DNA of 64,000 nt from Rhodothermus marinus (GTDB lineage Bacteria > Bacteroidota > Rhodothermia > Rhodothermales > Rhodothermaceae), in assembly GCF_009936275.1 (NCBI RefSeq), contig NZ_AP019797.1, positions 1,107,501 through 1,171,500 on the forward strand. The letters are read 5' to 3'. The translations under genes and the position numbers were made by a program. Below the pieces are notes generated by a model, which saw nothing but the letters and a program-made list of their open reading frames with translations, made no database searches and was not told where the DNA came from. Numbering within the stretch: the stretch's first letter is position 1; every line of letters begins with the position of its first letter. Positions 19,701 to 28,721 of this stretch are shown in pieces.

Positions 19701-20927
19701 TTAAGCGGCCGTCTGGTTGGTTTCGTAGGAGGAAGCCGACTGGCGGGCCCGGGCAGCCAGCAGGGCCTGCACGCCGTAGATGCGTGTAAAGCCCTGCGCG
19801 TCGCGCCCGTCCCAGAGCCGGTTCTGTTCGCCGTAGGTGGCAATCTTCGAATTGAACAGGGAATAGGGACTGTCGCAGCCGAGCACGTCGATGTGGCCCT
19901 TGAAGAGCCGCACGCGCACGGTGCCCGTCACGGTCTGCTGGGAGGAATCCAGAAACGCCTCGATGTCGCGCATGACCGGGTCGAAGTACTGGCCTTCGTG
20001 CAGCAGCATGCCGTAGAAGTCGGCCAGGTGATCTTTCTGATACCGCTGCCAGCGCGTCAGCACGATCTTTTCCAGTTCCCGGTGCGCGGTGATCAGGATC
20101 AGGGCGGCAGGTGCTTCGAAACCCACGCGGCCCTTGATGCCCAGGATCGTATCGCCTACGTGGATGCCCCGGCCCACACCGTGGGCTGCACCGAGTTGGT
20201 TGAGGCGCTCGATGAGCGTGACCGGATCCATCGCCTCGCCGTCGAGGGCGGTCGGGATGCCCTGCTCGAAGGCGATCGTCAGCTCCAGTGGCGTATCGGG
20301 CGCCTGCGCCGGCGGGACCGTATCGGGGTAGGCCTCGTCGGGCAGCGGCTCGGTGGTCGTGTGCGTCTCGCGCCCGCCGATCGTCGTGCCCCAGAGGCCC
20401 CGGTTGATCGAATAAGCCGTCTTCTTTTCCGGCACCTCGATGCCCCGTTCTTTCAGGTAGGCTGTGGCCGCCTCGCGGCTGAGACCCAGCTCCCGGATTG
20501 GCGTCAGAATCTCCAGGTCGTCGGCCAGGATGCGCAGTGCCACGTCGAAGCGGACCTGGTCGTTGCCGGCGCCCGTCGAACCGTGCGCAATGGCCCGGGC
20601 ACCGAGCTGGCGCGCCACCTCTACTACCTTGCGGGCCTGTACGATGCGCTCCGGACCCACGCAGAGCGGATAGACGCCGCCACGCAGCACGTTGCCCTTG
20701 ATCAGGTAGCTCAGATGATCCCGAAACAGATCGTGGCGGCCGTCGATCGTGAAGTGGCCGGCCGCGCCGAGCTTCTGCGAAAGCGCCTCGATCTCGGCGA
20801 TGGCCGCTTCGGTCAGGCCGCCCGTGTTGACGGTGACCGTGTAGACCGGCTCGCCGTACGTTTCCCGCAGGTAGGGGACGCAGAACGAAGTATCCAGACC
20901 GCCGCTGAATGCCAGAACGATGGACAT
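19701..20927 (-). CDS. argG: Argininosuccinate synthase
   Basis: A 408-residue enzyme joining citrulline and aspartate with ATP. The ATP loop is LAFSGGLDTSFCVPYL at the N-terminus. AHGSTGAGNDQVRFDVAL, EVPEKKTAYSINRGLWG and the C-terminal FNSKIATYGEQNRLWDGRDAQGF follow the divergent Bacteroidota form of ArgG. It is the first structural gene of the operon and lies downstream of an Arg-rich leader peptide and terminator hairpin. Confidence 0.95.
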   Translation of the reverse strand: MSIVLAFSGGLDTSFCVPYLRETYGEPVYTVTVNTGGLTEAAIAEIEALSQKLGAAGHFTIDGRHDLFRDHLSYLIKGNVLRGGVYPLCVGPERIVQARKVVEVARQLGARAIAHGSTGAGNDQVRFDVALRILADDLEILTPIRELGLSREAATAYLKERGIEVPEKKTAYSINRGLWGTTIGGRETHTTTEPLPDEAYPDTVPPAQAPDTPLELTIAFEQGIPTALDGEAMDPVTLIERLNQLGAAHGVGRGIHVGDTILGIKGRVGFEAPAALILITAHRELEKIVLTRWQRYQKDHLADFYGMLLHEGQYFDPVMRDIEAFLDSSQQTVTGTVRVRLFKGHIDVLGCDSPYSLFNSKIATYGEQNRLWDGRDAQGFTRIYGVQALLAARARQSASSYETNQTAA

Positions 20928-20955
20928 TGTGTTTGCTTCGTTGAACTACAGGGTT

Positions 20956-20993
20956 AAAAAGAAAGGCGCCGGCTCCTCAACGGAACCGGCGCC
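20956..20993 (-). terminator. Attenuator terminator in front of argG
   Basis: A 12-bp stem (20965-20976 with 20982-20993, one G-U pair) and a five-base loop, followed on the minus strand by TTTCTTTTT (20956-20964). It ends 28 bases before the argG start, so it is a leader terminator rather than the end of an upstream gene: mscS, upstream on this strand, ends 200 bases away, before the promoter. Its first arm is also complementary to bases 21050-21060. Confidence 0.88.
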
Positions 20994-21024
20994 CTGTCTA
21001 TTTTCGATCGTTCAGTTCAACACG

Positions 21025-21141
21025 TTACCAGACTGCCACAGGACAGGATGCGCCGGTTCCACCCCCGCGGGGGCGACGGGGACGTCGCACAGGTCGGATG
21101 GGTCGAACCGGCTGCATCATATGGAATGTCTGCGGCAGCAT
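21025..21141 (-). CDS. Arginine-rich leader peptide of the arg operon
   Basis: A 38-codon frame just downstream of a strong promoter. Codons 13-25 contain seven arginines (R13, 16, 19, 20, 22, 23, 25), written with CGA, CGT and CGC. It ends with TAA at 21025-21027. The ATG at 21141 is only a few bases from the likely transcription start; ATGs at codons 8 and 9 (21120, 21117) are alternatives that keep all seven arginines. The frame extends further upstream, but that part would precede the promoter. The placement is classic for a ribosome-stalling leader. Confidence 0.75.
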   Translation of the reverse strand: MLPQTFHMMQPVRPIRPVRRPRRPRGGGTGASCPVAVW

Positions 21142-21151
21142 GATGGCTGCA

Positions 21152-21180
21152 AGGATACGACAAAATATTGCCCCTGTCAA
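21152..21180 (-). promoter_or_regulatory. Sigma70-type promoter of the arg operon
   Basis: On the minus strand, TTGACA (21175-21180), a 17-base spacer and TATCCT (21152-21157). It resembles the tRNA-Gly promoter. The start site would fall near 21145, just before the leader peptide. Confidence 0.78.
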
Positions 21181-21196
21181 GAGGGTGCATGTTTTC

Positions 21197-22222
21197 TTAA
21201 CCGAAAGCGCTGCTTTGTTCCCCATCGCCGTTTGAGGCCGGCCGCATCCAGGTGGCGCGTTCGAACGCCTTGGCCTCGTCGATAAAGAGCTGGCGGTGCG
21301 GGAAGGGAATCTCGATGTCGGCCTCGCGCAGCGCCTCGCGGATTTTTTCGGTGTACTCGAACTTCATCGGCACGGCGTCGTGCGGATTCCGGATGTAAAG
21401 CCGGAGTACCATATCGACGCTCGAGTCGTTCAGCTTCGTGACCACCACCGAGGGGGGATAGTCGGGGTGCAGGCGCTCGTCGCCTTCGGTCAGGCGCAGC
21501 ACCACGCGCCGCGCTTCTTCAGGATATTCCTTGTAGGCGATGCCGAAGGGAATCTCGATACGCAGGGCGTCTTTGAGGCCGTAGTTGATCAGCTTCTGGT
21601 TGATCATCTGAACGTTCGGCATCACCATCACCTCGTTGTTGAGCGTGCGCACGCGCGTCGAGCGCAGCGTGATTTCTTCGACGATCCCGTAGGTCCCGCT
21701 GATCTCGACGGGATCGCCCACGCGAAAGGGGCGGTCGATCAGAATGGTGAGGCCGGAGATGAAGTTTTCGAGCGTATCGCGGGCGGCAAAGCCGATGGCG
21801 ATACCGGCAATGCTGAGTCCGGCCAGCAGGGCGGTGACGTTGATCCCGAGCTGGGCCAGCACCATGACCGTGATGAACGACAGCCCGATGAGCCGGTAGG
21901 AGCGCATGAGCAGGTGCTCGAGCGTCGCGTCGATGCGGCGGCTGTGCCGCAACGCACGCCGGAGCACGGCGCCCACCACGCGATAGATCGCGTAGAAGAA
22001 AAGAAAAACGAACAGCGCGCCGGTCAGGCGTGGAATGGCCGAGACGGCCAGCCCGGCCAGTCCTTCCTGAATGCGAGGCAGCACCTGGTCCCACTGTCCG
22101 CTGACCAGGAGCTGGCCGGTGGCGCTCACCTGCTGGCTCAGCTCGGTGATCACGTCGGCGGTGTCGGGCGCGGCCGCCTGCGTATCGGCCAGCGTCTGAA
22201 GCGTGTCGGCCTGCAGGATCAT
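21197..22222 (-). CDS. mscS: MscS-type mechanosensitive channel
   Basis: A 341-residue inner-membrane channel of the small-conductance family. After an N-terminal helical region come membrane segments (about residues 65-85 and 108-165), including the pore helix LLAGLSIAGIAIGFAARDTL. The beta domain follows (RPFRVGDPVEISGTYGIVEEITLRSTRVRT, MVMPNVQMINQKLINYG). The start at 22222 overlaps the folD stop as ATGA, so the two are coupled. A longer upstream frame lies inside folD and is a shadow. Confidence 0.9.
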   Translation of the reverse strand: MILQADTLQTLADTQAAAPDTADVITELSQQVSATGQLLVSGQWDQVLPRIQEGLAGLAVSAIPRLTGALFVFLFFYAIYRVVGAVLRRALRHSRRIDATLEHLLMRSYRLIGLSFITVMVLAQLGINVTALLAGLSIAGIAIGFAARDTLENFISGLTILIDRPFRVGDPVEISGTYGIVEEITLRSTRVRTLNNEVMVMPNVQMINQKLINYGLKDALRIEIPFGIAYKEYPEEARRVVLRLTEGDERLHPDYPPSVVVTKLNDSSVDMVLRLYIRNPHDAVPMKFEYTEKIREALREADIEIPFPHRQLFIDEAKAFERATWMRPASNGDGEQSSAFG

Positions 22223-23100
22223 GCGTAGGCGTAGCGTCGCTGGGCGGCGTAGAGCGTGTTGCGGAGCAGCAGGGCGATCGTCATCGGGCCAACGCCGCCG
22301 GGCACCGGAGTGATCCAGCCGGCTTTTTCGGCCACGGCCTCGAAGTCCACGTCGCCTACCAGCCGATAGCCCCGGGGATGCGAGGGATCGTCCACCCGGT
22401 TGATGCCCACGTCGATGACGACGGCTCCTTCGCGCACCATGTCGGCCGTAATGTAGCACGGACGACCGATGGCGGCCACCAGGATGTCGGCCGTTCGCGT
22501 CAGGGCGGCCAGATTCTGCGTGCGGCTGTGGCAGACCGTGACGGTGGCATCGATGCCGCGGTGCAGCAGCAGGGCGGCGAGCGGACGTCCCACGATGTTC
22601 GAGCGCCCTACCACCACGGCATGCTTGCCGGTGGTTTCGATGCCGCTGCGCCGGAGCAGCTCCAGAATACCGGCCGGCGTGGCCGGCACGAAGCCGGGCT
22701 CGCCCAGCAGCAGACGGCCGGCGTTGATCGGATGAAAGCCGTCCACGTCCTTGTCGGGGCGGATCGCGTTCAGCACGCGACTGGGATCTATATGATCGGG
22801 CAGCGGAAGCTGCACCAGAATGCCGTCCACCCCCTCGTCGTCGTTCAGGCGGGCAATTTCGGCCAGCAGTTCGGCCTCGGAAATGGACGTGTCGAAGTGC
22901 AGCGTGTCGCTGGCAATACCCACTTCGGCCGCGGCTTTCGTCTTGCCGCGCACGTAGGAAGCCGAGGCCGGGTTGTCGCCCACCAGGATGACGGCCAGAT
23001 AGGGGGGACGGTGGCCGGCCTGCACCCAGGCTTCGACTTCGGCCTTCACTTCGGCGCGCACCTGGGCCGCGATCGCTTTGCCATCGATGATCTGTGTCAC
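22219..23100 (-). CDS. folD: Methylenetetrahydrofolate dehydrogenase / methenyl-THF cyclohydrolase
   Basis: A bifunctional folate enzyme of 293 residues. Characteristic are YVRGKTKAAAEVGI with the catalytic lysine region, VQLPLPDHIDPSRVLNAI, DVDGFHPINAGRLLLG, the nucleotide loop VVGRSNIVGRPLAALLL and C-terminal TPVPGGVGPMTIALLLRNTL. It is the first gene of a two-gene unit with mscS. Confidence 0.96.
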   Translation of the reverse strand: MTQIIDGKAIAAQVRAEVKAEVEAWVQAGHRPPYLAVILVGDNPASASYVRGKTKAAAEVGIASDTLHFDTSISEAELLAEIARLNDDEGVDGILVQLPLPDHIDPSRVLNAIRPDKDVDGFHPINAGRLLLGEPGFVPATPAGILELLRRSGIETTGKHAVVVGRSNIVGRPLAALLLHRGIDATVTVCHSRTQNLAALTRTADILVAAIGRPCYITADMVREGAVVIDVGINRVDDPSHPRGYRLVGDVDFEAVAEKAGWITPVPGGVGPMTIALLLRNTLYAAQRRYAYA

Positions 23101-23203
23101 GACCTTTTCGGTTGGTTGTTCGTTGCCGGTTGCTCCATAAACTACGGAACCGCGCGCTCCGGGGAAATGCGAAACCTTATGAAAACAAAAAAGCGCGGTG
23201 TAC

Positions 23204-23233
23204 TTGACCTTTAGCGGGGTTGGTCGATAACTT
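23204..23233 (+). promoter_or_regulatory. Possible porU promoter
   Basis: TTGACC (23204-23209), an 18-base spacer and TAACTT (23228-23233), about 107 bases before the porU ATG. The match is weaker than the tRNA-Gly and arg promoters. The 239-base gap also holds the divergent folD promoter. Confidence 0.4.
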
Positions 23234-23339
23234 TAACCTGTAGTGTTAAGGTCAACCGTTCACCTTTCGGCTCCTGCGTATCGCGAAAGCGGGTACCACG
23301 TTGTAGTTTGAAGGCGGCATCCGAACGGGTGCCAGAAGC

Positions 23340-26300
23340 ATGAAGTCCGTGGTGTATACCGGGAGCACGTGCATACGCAGGAGCGTGGCCTGTCTGCTGG
23401 GCCTCTGGCTGGCGCTGAGCGCCGCGGCGCAGCCGGTTACGGTCCGTTCGCTGGGAAGCACGCCGCAGGGCGACGTGCTGGAAGTGGTGGCGCAGTGGGC
23501 GCGTCCGCTGGCAGCGGCGCTCGACTCGGCCGGCGTAACGGCGCTTTCGTGGAAGGCCGTCGTGGCGGCCACCGGCGGTGCCTGGGAGACGTCCGAGACG
23601 ATCTGGCTTCCCGCCCCGGTGACGCCGCGCGTCGAAATCGTGGCGGCCGACTACGAGGAGGTGCCGCTGGCGCTGGGGGCGGAGGGGGCATCGCTGGCCG
23701 CCTGGCTCAACCAGCCGCCCGTCGAAGTGGTGGGCGTGGGCATGGAACGCCGCCGTCCGGCCGCCACACTGAGCGTCCGCCTGCTGGTCTACGACGAAGC
23801 CCGGCAGATGCTGCGTCGCTATCGCCGGGTGCAGGTGCGGTTGCGCCACCCCGTGGCACAGACTTCCGTGTTGGGGACGGGGCTGCGGCCGTCGAACAAT
23901 CCACATCTTCAGGTCACGCGCAGCGTGCTGGCCGATGGGGCTATCGTTAAGTTTCCGGTCCGGGAAGAAGGAATCTACCGTATCGATCGGGCCGCGCTGG
24001 CCGAACTGCTGGCGCTCGTCGGACGCTCCGTGGACGAGATCGATCCGCGCCAGCTTCAGCTCTACGGCAACGGTGGCCGTCCCCTTCCGGCCCTGAACAG
24101 CGCGCCGCGCCCGGCCGACCTGATCGAAAACCCGGTCTGGGGCGTCGGGCTCGACGACGGCTCTTTTGACGAAGGTGACGCGCTGATTTTCTACGCGGCC
24201 GGTGTGCAGGGGTGGACCTACAACGCGCAGCGGGGCGAGTGGGAGCACTACACGCATCCGTTCTCCAACGCGAACTATTACTTTCTGAAAGTGGGGGAAC
24301 GGGCCGGGCGCCGCATCGAAACGATCCCGTTCCCGAACGCGCCCGACGCCCAGCCGGTCGCGCAGCTCACCGGACGCTACGTGGTCGATCCGGAAGATTT
24401 TCTCTGGAGCAAGGAGGGAATTGCCGAGGGGAAGGGCAGCGGACTGACCTGGGTGAGCGTGCCGATCAGTCCGGCCGGACGCCTGCGCATCCTGGAAGGC
24501 GTGACGCCGCCGGGGTTGACGGCGGGAACGGTGACCTACCGGGCCCGTGTGGCGATCCAGTCGAATCCGGCAGCCTACGCCGTGTTCGTTTCACGGGGAC
24601 AGGAGCTGGCCCGCGCTTCGGCAGGCGTGGTCTTTCCGGATCCGGAGAGTCCGGTCGCGCGGGCCACGGAGGTAACCTTCACGCAGGCGCTGGCCACGGC
24701 CACACCGCTGGAGCTGGAGATGACGCTGACGAACCCCGGCGGCGATCCACGGGCGGCGCTCGAGTGGCTGCGCGTGTTCTACCCCATGCGTCTGGTGGCG
24801 ACCGACGGCTACCTGCGCTTTTTCACGCCGCCGGGACAGACCGGCACCTTCGAATTCCTGCTGGAAGGCTTTGCCGAAACGCCGCAGGTGTGGGACGTGA
24901 CCGAGCCGGGCACCGTTCACCGACTGGAAGTGCAGGCGACGTCCGGCGGGTATCGGGTGCAGGTGGTCTGCAACGATCCGGAACGTCCCCGTGAGCTGGT
25001 GGCCTTTACACCAGGTGCCGTACGTCCGCTCGATCCGTCCGGTGCCCGCCGCGTGCCCAGCCAGAATCTGCACGGCATCGACTTTTACCCGGACCTGGCC
25101 ATTGTCACAGCCGATACGTTCCGCGTCTATGCCGAACAACTGGCCGAACACCGGCGCGGCCAGGGGCTGCGTGTGGTGGTGGCCACCGTCGAGCAGATCT
25201 ACAACGAGTTTTCGGGCGGCGTGCCCGACATGCGCGCCGTACGCGACTACCTGAAGTTCCTCTACGACCGGGCGCCCGACGAATCGTCGCTCCTGCGCTA
25301 CGCACTGCTTTTCGGCGACGGGCACTACAACTACCGGGAGCTCTGGCAGAAGCCGACGCTGAAAAACTGGGTGCCGCCCTACGAGACGGTCGATTCCTAC
25401 CACCCGATCAACTCCTACACGAGCGACGACTACTTCGGATTGCTCGACGACGACGAAGGGCTCTGGCCGGACTACGGCGCCGGCGCCTACAGCACGGAGC
25501 GGCTGGATCTGGGCATCGGCCGCCTTCCGGTGCAGACGCCCGAAGAGGCGCAGCAGGTGATCGACAAGATCTTCCGCTATGAAAGCCCGGCCACCTACGG
25601 CCCCTGGCGCATGCGCTACACGTTCGTGGCCGACGACGGCCCGACCGGCGTAGCCGCGCAGCAGAACGACCTGGACCTGCACGTGCAGAACATCGACGTG
25701 GTGGCCGAGGAAGTGAAGCAGTACTTCCCGACCATCGACGTGCAGAAGATCTATGCCGTGTCCTACCCGCGCGTGTTCATGGGCATCTGGCGCATTCCCG
25801 ACGCCCGGCGCGACATCCTGCGCGCGCTGGAAGAAGGCACGCTGGTGATCAACTACAGCGGACACGGCAGCAGCGACGTGCTGGCGCAGGAAGAGATCTT
25901 CACCAGAGACGACGCGGCCGCGCTGACCAACCGCGATCGCCTGGCCATCTTCATCACGGCCACCTGCACCTGGGGCCGCTGGGACATGACCGAGGCGCAG
26001 AGCGGCGGCGAGGTGCTGCTGCTGAATCCCAATGGTGGCGCCGTGGCCGTCTTCAGCGCCGTGCGGCTCGTTTACACGTCGGCGGATACGAGCGTACTGA
26101 ACGTGGGCCTGAATCGCATGCTCAACAAGTACCTGTTCCGGCCGGAGGCGGACGGACAGATGCCCCGGCTGGGCGATGCGCTGCGCCGCATGAAGAACAC
26201 GCGGGCCGGGCTGCAGAACAACAACCGGCGCTTCAACCTGCTGGGCGATCCGACGCTGCGCATCGGCTTCCCGCATCGGCGCGTCGTCGTGGAAAGCATC

Positions 26301-27383
26301 AACGACCAGGCGCCGGATTCCGCCCAGCCGGTGCCCATGCGGGCGCTCGAGCGCGTGACGGTGCGCGGCTACGTACAGGACGCCGCGGGCCAGCTCGACC
26401 CCGGCTTCAACGGGGTGGCCACGCTGACCGTCTTCGACGCCGAGCGCCAGAAACCCCTGCCGTACTGGCGCTACATGCCCACGCCGTACTACCTGGTGCG
26501 GGAAGACCTGATCTGGCGTGGCCAGGTGGACGTGCAAAACGGGCGCTTCGCGGCCACGTTTGTCGTGCCCAAAGACATCCTCTACAGCAACCGGCGTGGT
26601 CGCATTTCGGCCTATGCCTACAACGCCGAGACGCACGCGGCCGGCTACACCGAGGGTTTCGTGGTGGGCGGAACGGCTGCGTCGATCCCGGACGACCGGG
26701 AAGGACCGGAAATCCGGCTTTATCTGAACGATACGACGTTCGTCTCCGGCGGACTGGTGCCGCCCAACCCGCGGCTGATCGTGCAGCTCTACGACGCCTC
26801 CGGCATCAACACGGTAGGGGCCGGGCTGGGACATGAGCTGCTGCTGATCATCGACGGCGACGAGGCGCGTGCGCAGAACCTGAGCAGCGCCTTTCGGAGC
26901 GAGCCCAACTCGTATCAGCGCGGCCGGGTGGAGTGGACGCTCACCGACCTGACGCCCGGACCGCATACGCTCACGGTGCGGGCCTGGGATGTGCTCAACA
27001 ACGTCAGTACCGCCTCGCTGGACTTCATCGTCAGCGACGATAGCCGGCTCGAACTCCGCAACGTGTTCAACTACCCGAACCCGACGACCGGCCCCACGCG
27101 ATTCGTCTTTGAGCACAACCAGCCGGCCGGCACGCCGGCGCGCGTGCAGCTCCGGATCTATACGCTGGCCGGACGTCCGGTGCGCACGCTCGACGGCATC
27201 GAGACGCTTCCGATCGGCGTGTTGCCGGCCAACCTGGTCATGATCCCCTGGGACGGACGCGACGAAGACCGCGACCCGCTGGCAACCGGTATCTACCTGT
27301 ACCGCCTGCGGGTGGAAATAGAACGACCGGACGGCTCGCGCCAGGTGGCCGAGCACATCGACCGCTTGGCCATCATTCGCTGA
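23340..27383 (+). CDS. porU: Type IX secretion system sortase PorU
   Basis: A 1347-residue gingipain-like (C25) peptidase that cleaves sorting domains from T9SS cargo at the cell surface. A signal peptide covers residues 1-30. The peptidase domain spans roughly residues 580-940, with the catalytic histidine H842 in NYSGHGSSD and cysteine C876 in ITATCTWGRWD. The C-terminus (from FNYPNPTTGPTRFVFEHN) has the beta-sandwich seen at the end of PorU proteins. The large N-terminal region is beta-rich and typical in length. porV follows 75 bases downstream. Confidence 0.93.
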   Translation: MKSVVYTGSTCIRRSVACLLGLWLALSAAAQPVTVRSLGSTPQGDVLEVVAQWARPLAAALDSAGVTALSWKAVVAATGGAWETSETIWLPAPVTPRVEIVAADYEEVPLALGAEGASLAAWLNQPPVEVVGVGMERRRPAATLSVRLLVYDEARQMLRRYRRVQVRLRHPVAQTSVLGTGLRPSNNPHLQVTRSVLADGAIVKFPVREEGIYRIDRAALAELLALVGRSVDEIDPRQLQLYGNGGRPLPALNSAPRPADLIENPVWGVGLDDGSFDEGDALIFYAAGVQGWTYNAQRGEWEHYTHPFSNANYYFLKVGERAGRRIETIPFPNAPDAQPVAQLTGRYVVDPEDFLWSKEGIAEGKGSGLTWVSVPISPAGRLRILEGVTPPGLTAGTVTYRARVAIQSNPAAYAVFVSRGQELARASAGVVFPDPESPVARATEVTFTQALATATPLELEMTLTNPGGDPRAALEWLRVFYPMRLVATDGYLRFFTPPGQTGTFEFLLEGFAETPQVWDVTEPGTVHRLEVQATSGGYRVQVVCNDPERPRELVAFTPGAVRPLDPSGARRVPSQNLHGIDFYPDLAIVTADTFRVYAEQLAEHRRGQGLRVVVATVEQIYNEFSGGVPDMRAVRDYLKFLYDRAPDESSLLRYALLFGDGHYNYRELWQKPTLKNWVPPYETVDSYHPINSYTSDDYFGLLDDDEGLWPDYGAGAYSTERLDLGIGRLPVQTPEEAQQVIDKIFRYESPATYGPWRMRYTFVADDGPTGVAAQQNDLDLHVQNIDVVAEEVKQYFPTIDVQKIYAVSYPRVFMGIWRIPDARRDILRALEEGTLVINYSGHGSSDVLAQEEIFTRDDAAALTNRDRLAIFITATCTWGRWDMTEAQSGGEVLLLNPNGGAVAVFSAVRLVYTSADTSVLNVGLNRMLNKYLFRPEADGQMPRLGDALRRMKNTRAGLQNNNRRFNLLGDPTLRIGFPHRRVVVESINDQAPDSAQPVPMRALERVTVRGYVQDAAGQLDPGFNGVATLTVFDAERQKPLPYWRYMPTPYYLVREDLIWRGQVDVQNGRFAATFVVPKDILYSNRRGRISAYAYNAETHAAGYTEGFVVGGTAASIPDDREGPEIRLYLNDTTFVSGGLVPPNPRLIVQLYDASGINTVGAGLGHELLLIIDGDEARAQNLSSAFRSEPNSYQRGRVEWTLTDLTPGPHTLTVRAWDVLNNVSTASLDFIVSDDSRLELRNVFNYPNPTTGPTRFVFEHNQPAGTPARVQLRIYTLAGRPVRTLDGIETLPIGVLPANLVMIPWDGRDEDRDPLATGIYLYRLRVEIERPDGSRQVAEHIDRLAIIR

Positions 27384-27458
27384 ACTGGCGCTGTTTTTGT
27401 TTAAACAACAGAACCTGACTGGAAAACAATGGGTTATCCTTCAAAACGAGAGCACGCT

Positions 27459-28619
27459 ATGCGTACGGTTCAACACACACTGCGCACGTTTTGCGCACTA
27501 CTGGGACTGGGATGGCTGATGGGGTGGGCACACGCGGCCCACGCGCAGGTGGGCGGTGCGGCCGTGCTGTTTCTGCAGATCGAACCCGACAGCCGGGCCG
27601 CCGGCATGGGCAATGCCGGCGTGGCCGTGGCGGACAACGCCTATGCGCTGTTCTGGAACCCGGCCGGACTGGCTTTTCAGCCTGAGGCCGTCGAGGTATC
27701 GCTCACGCACTCGAACTGGCTGCCGGAATTCAACGCCGGCCTGTACTACGAATACCTGGTCGGGCGCTTCTCGGTAGGTAAGTTCGGCAACATGGGCGCC
27801 CATGTGACGCTGCTCAACATGGGCGAGCACGAATGGCGGGATGAAAACAACAACCCGCTGGGCACCTTCCGCTCCTACGATGTGGCCGTGGGCGTCTCCT
27901 ACGGCTATCCGATCAGTGAGCGGCTGGCGCTGGGCGTGGGCTTCCGCTATATCTACTCGAACCTGGCCTCGGGCATTCAGGTCGAAGGCCGCGAGACCAA
28001 GGCCGGCAAGTCCTTCGGGATGGATCTGGGCCTGCTGTACCGGACGGCTCCGTTCAGCCTGGGCGGCCAGACGAAGGCGCAGTTCTCGGCCGGCTTCAAC
28101 CTGAACAACATGGGGCCCCAGATTCAGTACTCCGACGGCGCCCAGAAGGACCCGATTCCGACGAACCTGCGCTTCGGCTACGCCTTCACGATCGATCTGG
28201 ACCCCTACAACCGGATCACGTTCGCCAACGACTTCACAAAGTTGCTCATCCGCGTGCGGAGCGACTCGACCGGCTCGCGGGCTGATCCCTTCTACAAAGC
28301 GATCTTCACGGCTTGGCGGCCGATCAAGGTGCGCACGAATGCGCTCAATGAAGAGGAAGCCCGGTACCGCACGCTGAGCGTCTTCGAGCAGCTTATGATC
28401 GGAATGGGTGTGGAGTACTGGTACAACCAGCTCTTTGCGCTGCGGACCGGATTCTTTTACGAGAATCCCTACAACGGCAACCGGCAGTTCCTGACGTTCG
28501 GTGCCGGCCTACGCTACAACATCCTGGGCGTGGACTTCTCCTACGTGTATGCGCTCAAGGAGAACCATCCGCTGGCCAATACGATGCGCTTTTCGCTGCT
28601 GCTGAACTTCAAAAAGTAG
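27459..28619 (+). CDS. porV: T9SS outer-membrane protein PorV
   Basis: A 386-residue beta-barrel of the PorV/PorQ family that shuttles T9SS substrates to the surface sortase. A signal peptide ends at about residue 30 (WAHAAHAQ). The start GGAAVLFLQIEPDSRAAGMGNAGVAVADN with ALFWNPAGLAF is the family hallmark. The ATG at 27459 gives a normal signal peptide; an earlier ATG at 27429 adds ten basic residues. It pairs with porU, its functional partner. Confidence 0.92.
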   Translation: MRTVQHTLRTFCALLGLGWLMGWAHAAHAQVGGAAVLFLQIEPDSRAAGMGNAGVAVADNAYALFWNPAGLAFQPEAVEVSLTHSNWLPEFNAGLYYEYLVGRFSVGKFGNMGAHVTLLNMGEHEWRDENNNPLGTFRSYDVAVGVSYGYPISERLALGVGFRYIYSNLASGIQVEGRETKAGKSFGMDLGLLYRTAPFSLGGQTKAQFSAGFNLNNMGPQIQYSDGAQKDPIPTNLRFGYAFTIDLDPYNRITFANDFTKLLIRVRSDSTGSRADPFYKAIFTAWRPIKVRTNALNEEEARYRTLSVFEQLMIGMGVEYWYNQLFALRTGFFYENPYNGNRQFLTFGAGLRYNILGVDFSYVYALKENHPLANTMRFSLLLNFKK

Positions 28620-28645
28620 CAGCACAACAAAAGCGTAAAAATCAG

Positions 28646-28677
28646 GCGCTTGCCTTTTCGGCAGGCGCTTTTTTTAT
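28646..28677 (+). terminator. Terminator of porV
   Basis: A nine-bp stem (28646-28654 with 28660-28668, one G-T pair) with a five-base loop, followed by seven T. It closes the porU-porV unit. Confidence 0.85.
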
Positions 28678-28721
28678 TTAGCCCATTGTTTCCTCAGGGC
28701 CTGTCTCAAGGAGGAAGCGTC

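Larger units (their letters stand above)
20956..21141 (-). promoter_or_regulatory. Predicted arginine transcription attenuator (regions 1-4)
   Basis: Three mutually exclusive pairings are visible. Region 1 (21105-21112, RNA GCCGGUUC, at leader codons 10-13) pairs with region 2 over eight bases. Region 2 (21050-21060, RNA GGAACCGGCGC, codons 28-31) pairs over 11 bases with region 3 (20982-20992). Region 3 pairs with region 4 to make the terminator. A ribosome stalled on the Arg codons would mask region 1, free region 2, and let the 2:3 antiterminator form. With ample Arg-tRNA, 1:2 and 3:4 form and transcription stops. Confidence 0.78.

Noticed and set aside
21025..21225. A 66-residue protein gene covering the arg leader
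   Set aside because: Its first 28 codons lie upstream of or within the promoter. Only the part from 21141 onward can be in the transcript, and it reads as a leader peptide.
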